This document shows, in pieces, positions 58,840 through 64,000 of a stretch of DNA of 64,000 nucleotides. The position numbers were made by a program, and so were the translations under genes. The number at the start of each line of letters is the position of its first letter. The stretch's first letter is position 1. Source of the stretch: Fusarium oxysporum f. sp. lycopersici 4287 (Eukaryota > Ascomycota > Sordariomycetes > Hypocreales > Nectriaceae); assembly GCF_000149955.1 (NCBI RefSeq), contig NC_030986.1, positions 2,911,732-2,975,731 of the forward strand, read 5' to 3'. The notes under the pieces were generated by a model. The model was not told the DNA's origin and did not search any database. It saw nothing but the letters and a program-made list of their open reading frames with translations.

Positions 58840-61800
58840 TCAGGCGCTGCCACTAAGCGTCTTAAATCTATCCTCAAAGGATTTCATCTGCTCCTGCTCC
58901 AGAAGCTTCTGTAGGCGTCGTGTCTCGCGGACAGCGGCCTCTCGCTCATCTTGCAGGTTGAGCACCTCGATCTGAGCAGTGCTCATTCTAGCCACGACGT
59001 CCTGCATCTCTTGCTCAGCGTCCTCGAGTGCCTTCTCCAACTCAGCAATGCGGTTGCGAAGCACCTCCATCTGGGCGGCGTCCTCAAAAGACTTCTCAGG
59101 CAGACGAGGGGAGCGTAGAGCGCCGGGGAATCGTGGTGATAGGGGGCTGAGGAGCGAAGGCTTGCGGTTCGCCTGAAAGTTAGGGGATCGAGGGCCGCTG
59201 AGTCCGGTGTTGTTGCTCATGCGCTGGAGCTGGGCATTATGCGCCTCGCGGATAGCAGCAATCTCCTCCTCATGACGGTTGACACGATCTTCAGATGCTG
59301 ACTGAGCAGCGATGAGTTGCTCTTCCATAGACTTGAGGCGGACTTGTAGGTCAGCGATCCGATCCGAGTTAGCCTTGCGATCGTTGTCGCCTCGTACAAC
59401 AGCGTTAGAGAGACGCTCTCGGAGTTGAGCATTTGCAGCGAGTTGTTGTTGAACCTGGGTTGCAAGCTCTCCAACCCGACGAGCAGAGTCGTTAAGCTCG
59501 TCAGCAAGAGCGCGCTCACTTTCGATTGTCTTGACCTCATATTCGCTCATTGTATCATACTGATTTTTTAGATTTTCAATCTCATGTTGGGCGGCATCGC
59601 GTTCAGAAACTGCAATGGACAGAGTGCGCTCTAATCGCTCGACAGCGAGCTGAGTCTTCTCATCACCAACTGTCTCATGCTCGAGCTGCTTGATTCTCTC
59701 GAGTGATTCAGCATAAGCAGCCTTGAGCTCATTGTAAGCCTTAGCAAGCGACTCAGATGTAACCGGCGTACTCAGGTTACCAAACGAGCTGCTTGCGTTG
59801 CTGGAGCCACTTGAGCGTGCGAATGACTCGGGAATAAGGATGTCCTTCTCCTTGAGCAGGTTGCGAAGCAAAGAAATCTCCTCTTCGGCCTTGTCCAAAT
59901 CCATCTTCAGTCCGCCCAGGCCGCTTTCAACCTGCCACTTCTGCTCAAGCGCATCTTCAGCTCGGCGACGAAGAACATTGATCTCTGTGCGCAGGTTTGA
60001 GATTTCTCTTTCAAATCCAGCCTTCCTTGGAGATGCTGAGAGGAGCCTCTCTCGTTCGTTCTGTAGCATCCTGATCTTCTTTTCGTTTTCGCGGTTCTGA
60101 AACTCTTGGCGGTCAAGTAGATTTTTCAGTGCCTTATGGAGGGCGTCTCTCTGGGCCTCGACATCTTTTAGACGCTCAGAGAGGGCCTCTCTAGACTCGT
60201 TCTGTAGGTTCTTAACACTGTTAGACCGTGATAGGCCAGAGGGTCGTTGGCCACGGAACGAGCCTGTTGCAACCGAGTTTGATCGGGCAAGGCCGCCACC
60301 GAAACCGCCAGACATAGCGCGAGACATGCGGTTCATTGAAGGCGTCGGAGACCCGGACCTCGATGAGCCTCGCAAGTTGTCATATTCTTTCCTGAGCATA
60401 TGAAGCTCTTGCTGCATTTTGGAGGACTCATAGGTCAAGTTCGAGTATTCAGCAGCCTCTATCTCGAGGCCCTCGACACGCGCCCTGAGTTGAGGAACAA
60501 CTTCGTCTCGAAGGTTATCTCGCTCACTGGTCGCTTCGTGGAGCTCTCCCCTGATGGCGTTGATGAGGTCCTCAAAGTTGTTCTTAACAACACGCTCCTC
60601 AGATAGTCGCCTCCTGAGATCGCCGCAAGTAGTCTCGAGATCCTTAAGTCGACCACTGGCATCCTGACTGTTTAATTGCGCCAGGTCGATTTGCGATGCT
60701 TTTTCGGCAAGCTCTTTGATCTGGTGGTCGAGCGCTTTTCGTTTCCCCCTTTCGTCCTGAAGCTTATTTGTGAGCTCTAATCTTATGGAAGCCTTCTCTT
60801 GTTCGGCCCTCCTTTGAATCTTCTCAAGTTCCTCTCGACTCGGTTCGGCTTCACTCATCTTTGCCGAGCTATAACCCGAGTCGGAGTAATAATCGCTTGA
60901 CCTCTTACCGGGAGCTTGAGGGTTGTTGACTTGTTCCTGGAGTCGATCTACTAGGTCTTCCAGATCCATCTCGCGCCGGATTGAGCTTGCCAGCTCGGCG
61001 CTGATGGCCTTTAATTCATCTTCCATTTCGTCGATTTGCGCGTAAGTAGGGGACTGTAAAACCGATGAGTATGAGTTACGAGAGCTCGAGATATCCGTCA
61101 CGCTTGAGGAATCTTCGCGAATATAGTAAGGGTTGCTAACCGTAGAATAGGGGGTATCATTGGCCACGCCGCGTTTCGAAGGGGAGATTGGCGATGATGT
61201 GGACGAAAATTCCGTCGCAGAGGGAGATGGTGATGGTGCTGCCCAGTGGAAGAGAGAAGCAAATGGTGAATTCTGGCTCGGCGACTTGGGTAATGGCTTG
61301 TTTAGCTGTGGTGTTCCTTGGCCTGAGGGGGAATTTGGTTCATCCGGTGATGTGTCGTAGTTCGCAACGTCAATTGTGACCTTGTCGAGTTTGAGATGTG
61401 GTGGTGTTGGCTTCGGAACAAACATGGGGGCGGGAGCGAGAGTCTGGGCTGATATAGTATCGTCAGATGCAGGTGATCGAGTTCCTTGAACCTCTGTTTC
61501 AGAGCGATCGGTTGGCTCAGCGGTTTTAGGAACAATGATAGTTTCTTTGTCGATTGAATGAATCTTCTGACCCTTGTCGTCGTCGCTATCGCTCCCATCA
61601 AGGATGGTCTCAGAGGTAATGTCTGGTGCAGAGTCTGATTTTGAGTCTGATATCAGATCATCATACCCATCCAGGACGTCAGAGAAGTCTGAACTCGAAA
61701 TGGTAGGGCTGTGTCCTGGAATGTTTTGTGATCCAGGGGTTGTCGCGGCAAGGGACGCCAGGTTGGCGTCGGGAGCTCTACCAGAAGAATTCCAGTTAGC

Positions 61801-62412
61801 CACAGATTCTGTGAGGGAAGTGAGGGGTTGTCCAGTTGGATGTGTAAGACATGGAGACAAAGGGACAAAGAATTAAGCTGAAAAGAGGACTCACGGGGCA
61901 GCTGGTGGTGCGGCGCGTTGCGCAGGAGAGAACTCGTAGAGGGTCGGACTGTCGACTGAACAAGGTCTCGCGAATCTCTGGCTCGGCTTTCCAAGATCCA
62001 GAGGTGACGGCAAGGGAGATCCCGACGCAGAGTATCGCAATGCCAATGCTGATGCTGATGATGACAGAGGTTTGCGCTTAATTGGACCTCCGATGGGAGA
62101 CTGGACGGAACTGGAAGGCGACGCAATAGAGCCGGAGACCGAGGACGAGCCGGGTAGGACGTCTACTGTCTGAGATCGAGCGTGTGCGGGAGAGGATTTC
62201 GGAGAAGGTGGATGCGACTCTTTTTCGATTTGAAGCGGGTGGGCTGATGGTGAGGATAATGGAATAGAGTTATCGGCAGGGACATAAGAGGCTGTAGCAG
62301 ATGTTGCAGATGGGACGTCGACAGGAGGTGTCTTGGTATCAGAACGAGTATCAGAAGTCGCAGAAGGCTCCGTTACTCCAGACCCCGGAGCGGAGGCCAG
62401 GGCGGGTTCCAT
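58840..62412 (-). CDS. Long coiled-coil protein
   Basis: Exons 62412-61895 and 61777-58840 join in phase to 1151 residues. The 117-nt intron is supported by GTGAGT, a GCTAAC branch site and a TGGTAG end; the nearer acceptor (CTCACAG) breaks the frame. The first ~450 residues are Ser/Pro-rich. From MEDELKAISAELASSIRREM on, heptad-rich coiled coil runs almost to the end, broken by a Gly/Ser-rich linker (MSGGFGGGLARSNSVATGSF) and by a Ser/Pro-rich stretch near the C-terminus. Similar fungal proteins are annotated as M-protein-repeat-like, which only reflects the coiled coil. A scaffold role at the cytoskeleton, septum or spindle pole is possible but not shown. The start ATG at 62412 opens a low-complexity frame. 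Confidence 0.85.
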
Positions 62413-64000
62413 ATTTGGAAGATATACCGGTCCTCGCTACGAGCCACCCAAAGGTACCGTACTATACGGTTCGTGAGGTCCTGGGTAGTAGAACCGCGGC
62501 GGTAAGAGAGTGAAGCTGGTGTGTGTGCGCGATAGGAGGTGTGAAAGAGAAGAAGGGAGTGGGGGTGTGTGACAAGTGAGGCGACGACCTATCGACGGCT
62601 GACCCAGGGGCCACCAGCAAGCGATAGTGAGGTTCAGGTAGTAGAGTACAGTAGTAGCAGCAATACTAATGTCTTATCACCGGAATAAGGCCTCAATCAC
62701 CAACGTGTGAGGGAGGAAGAAGTGAAATTTGGCCCCTGGGATGAAGCGAAGGGAGCAAGAATGGATGGAAAACAAGCCCAGCAACTAGAGAGGAGAATTG
62801 CGACGATGGCTGGGGACCATGCACAATAGTCCAAGCTAAGGTCAGGGGTCCGATAATTACAGCTCTATTAGCTTGACCTCTCACCAGCCAAAAGGGAGCT
62901 AACCCCTGATCCGCAAGCGTGAACTCCCCACAAGGCTTTGTGTTTGGCCAAAAGCTATTGAACTGGTTGGTTTGCTGATCTCTTATGCGAGGGGCGAATT
63001 GGATCTCGGAAGAGGGACAAGAGGAATGATGAGGCTTGAAAGCAGAGCCGACCCAGGCCCTTTGATGTCTTTGTTCGCATTGGATCGCAATCAATAAAGG
63101 TATGACCAGTCAAAGACCGTTGCGCAAAGAAACAATCTGTGCCTGAAGAACGTGAGCGGGCTAATCAACCAATTGCAATATAAACGACCAGGGGTTATTT
63201 GTGGTGAAGGTGGTGACAAAGGCAGAGATGGTAGAGTATCTGCGCTAGCGCCATAACCTGGCCGCTACATGACCAAAACGTCCAGGGGTATTAAGGTGAT
63301 GGGCCCAGATTCGATTGATTGCGCCGCGCAAAGAGCGGCATGTTCAGACCAATTCGGACCATCCAAACTCTTGGAGTGGATGTTAGTGATGCTACCTTCC
63401 AGATATCAACTGTCGATCGCTTTAAATGGACAATCCTTTGTCTCGGAGTGGTGCGGAGTACAGTTTCCACTGACGATATTTCATCTTGCGCTTATAGAAG
63501 GAGAACCAGCTCAGGTCCCCTATTCTCCATCTTATAAACATCATCTCACCTGCTTGCCTATTATCTATTGACTAAAAAGAACGAAAGCGATCTATCATCG
63601 ACTAATCTGTGGTCAATGCCTCAGGTAACGGTTGGACAAGGCATGGACAAGGCTAAAACAGGATTAATAAACATAGAAGTTCAGGGATCATCTGTCCTTG
63701 GCCGCGTTCTTTCAAAAAGCATTGTTCCTCGACAGCGCGTAATTGTGTTACCGTTATATCATGGTGGCGGCTATCGAAACATTCTATGATTCTATGCATA
63801 TGCAAATAGCCACTTGTCAACAGGTGAAACTCTTTTCTCTTTCTTTCTTTTCTTCTTCTATGGATGAAAACGTTCATACTTGCAGGCGCACTCGTTGCTG
63901 CAATTGTTAAACAATTCGCTTGTGTAATATCAAGACAACCTTGATGATTCCCAGTATACATGCTTCAGCTCTACCGCCTCATGGCCCAGGGGTCGTGAGT
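62413..64000. other. Intergenic to window end, nothing coding seen
   Basis: The first several hundred bases are the probable promoter of the coiled-coil gene. Beyond about 63.1 kb there are only short overlapping frames. No gene crosses the right edge as far as I can tell. Confidence 0.5.

Noticed and set aside
1..64000. CRISPR arrays, insertion sequences, operons or 5S rRNA
   Set aside because: No regularly spaced repeats, transposase frames or recognisable 5S sequence were seen; the genome is clearly eukaryotic.

Overview
The window reads as nuclear DNA of a filamentous ascomycete, most likely a Sordariomycete close to Fusarium. The signs are short GT-AG introns (mostly 45-65 nt), a split tRNA-Leu, Zn2Cys6 transcription factors, fungal-only families (questin oxidase-like, Ipa1-type E2-binding protein) and AT-rich, RIP-like tracts. 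There is no operon structure, CRISPR array or insertion sequence. Exon coordinates were read by hand from splice sites and checked for phase, and uncertain junctions are flagged.

Left part (1-20.8 kb) is gene-poor. It holds one housekeeping gene, an RTG2-like Ppx/GppA-fold protein at 5.4-7.2 kb, and two related Zn2Cys6 regulators on the minus strand (7.5-9.6 and 14.6-16.3 kb). Both have the same unusual zinc-cluster spacing and share three intron positions. Between them lie a wrecked gene with a GIY-YIG-like module, a possible small gene, and an AT-rich stretch with an embedded GC-rich block. The first 5 kb hold no convincing gene, but contain a perfect palindrome made of two MCB (ACGCGT) boxes, a 26-nt poly(A) tract and an AT-rich tract.

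Centre and right (20.8-62.4 kb) is ordinary core genome. In order it holds: a large conserved fungal protein (DUF8004-like, +); an F-box/LRR-like protein (-); a SNF2-family ATPase (-); an Ipa1/HECT_2-type E2-binding protein (-), divergent from a questin-oxidase-like gene (+); RAD17 clamp loader (+); ATIC purine enzyme (-); split tRNA-Leu(AAG) (-); an SGNH hydrolase (+); COP9 signalosome subunit 4 (-); a PMP24/PXMP4-type peroxisomal membrane protein (-); a family X DNA polymerase (-); an Amt/Mep ammonium transporter (-); an unrecognised multi-pass membrane protein (-); and a long coiled-coil protein (-). Several serve DNA maintenance (RAD17, POL4, the SNF2 ATPase) or ubiquitin/Nedd8 turnover (F-box, Ipa1, CSN4). 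I see no evidence that this is more than chance proximity.

The most useful oddities are a one-base disruption of the ammonium transporter inside a conserved stretch, the regulator pair with its atypical zinc cluster, the multiply broken GIY-YIG-like relic, an AUG-stop element just upstream of the DUF8004-like start, a possible presequence-like N-terminal extension on ATIC, and a 626-nt intron in the F-box gene. I found no clear previously undescribed multi-gene system.
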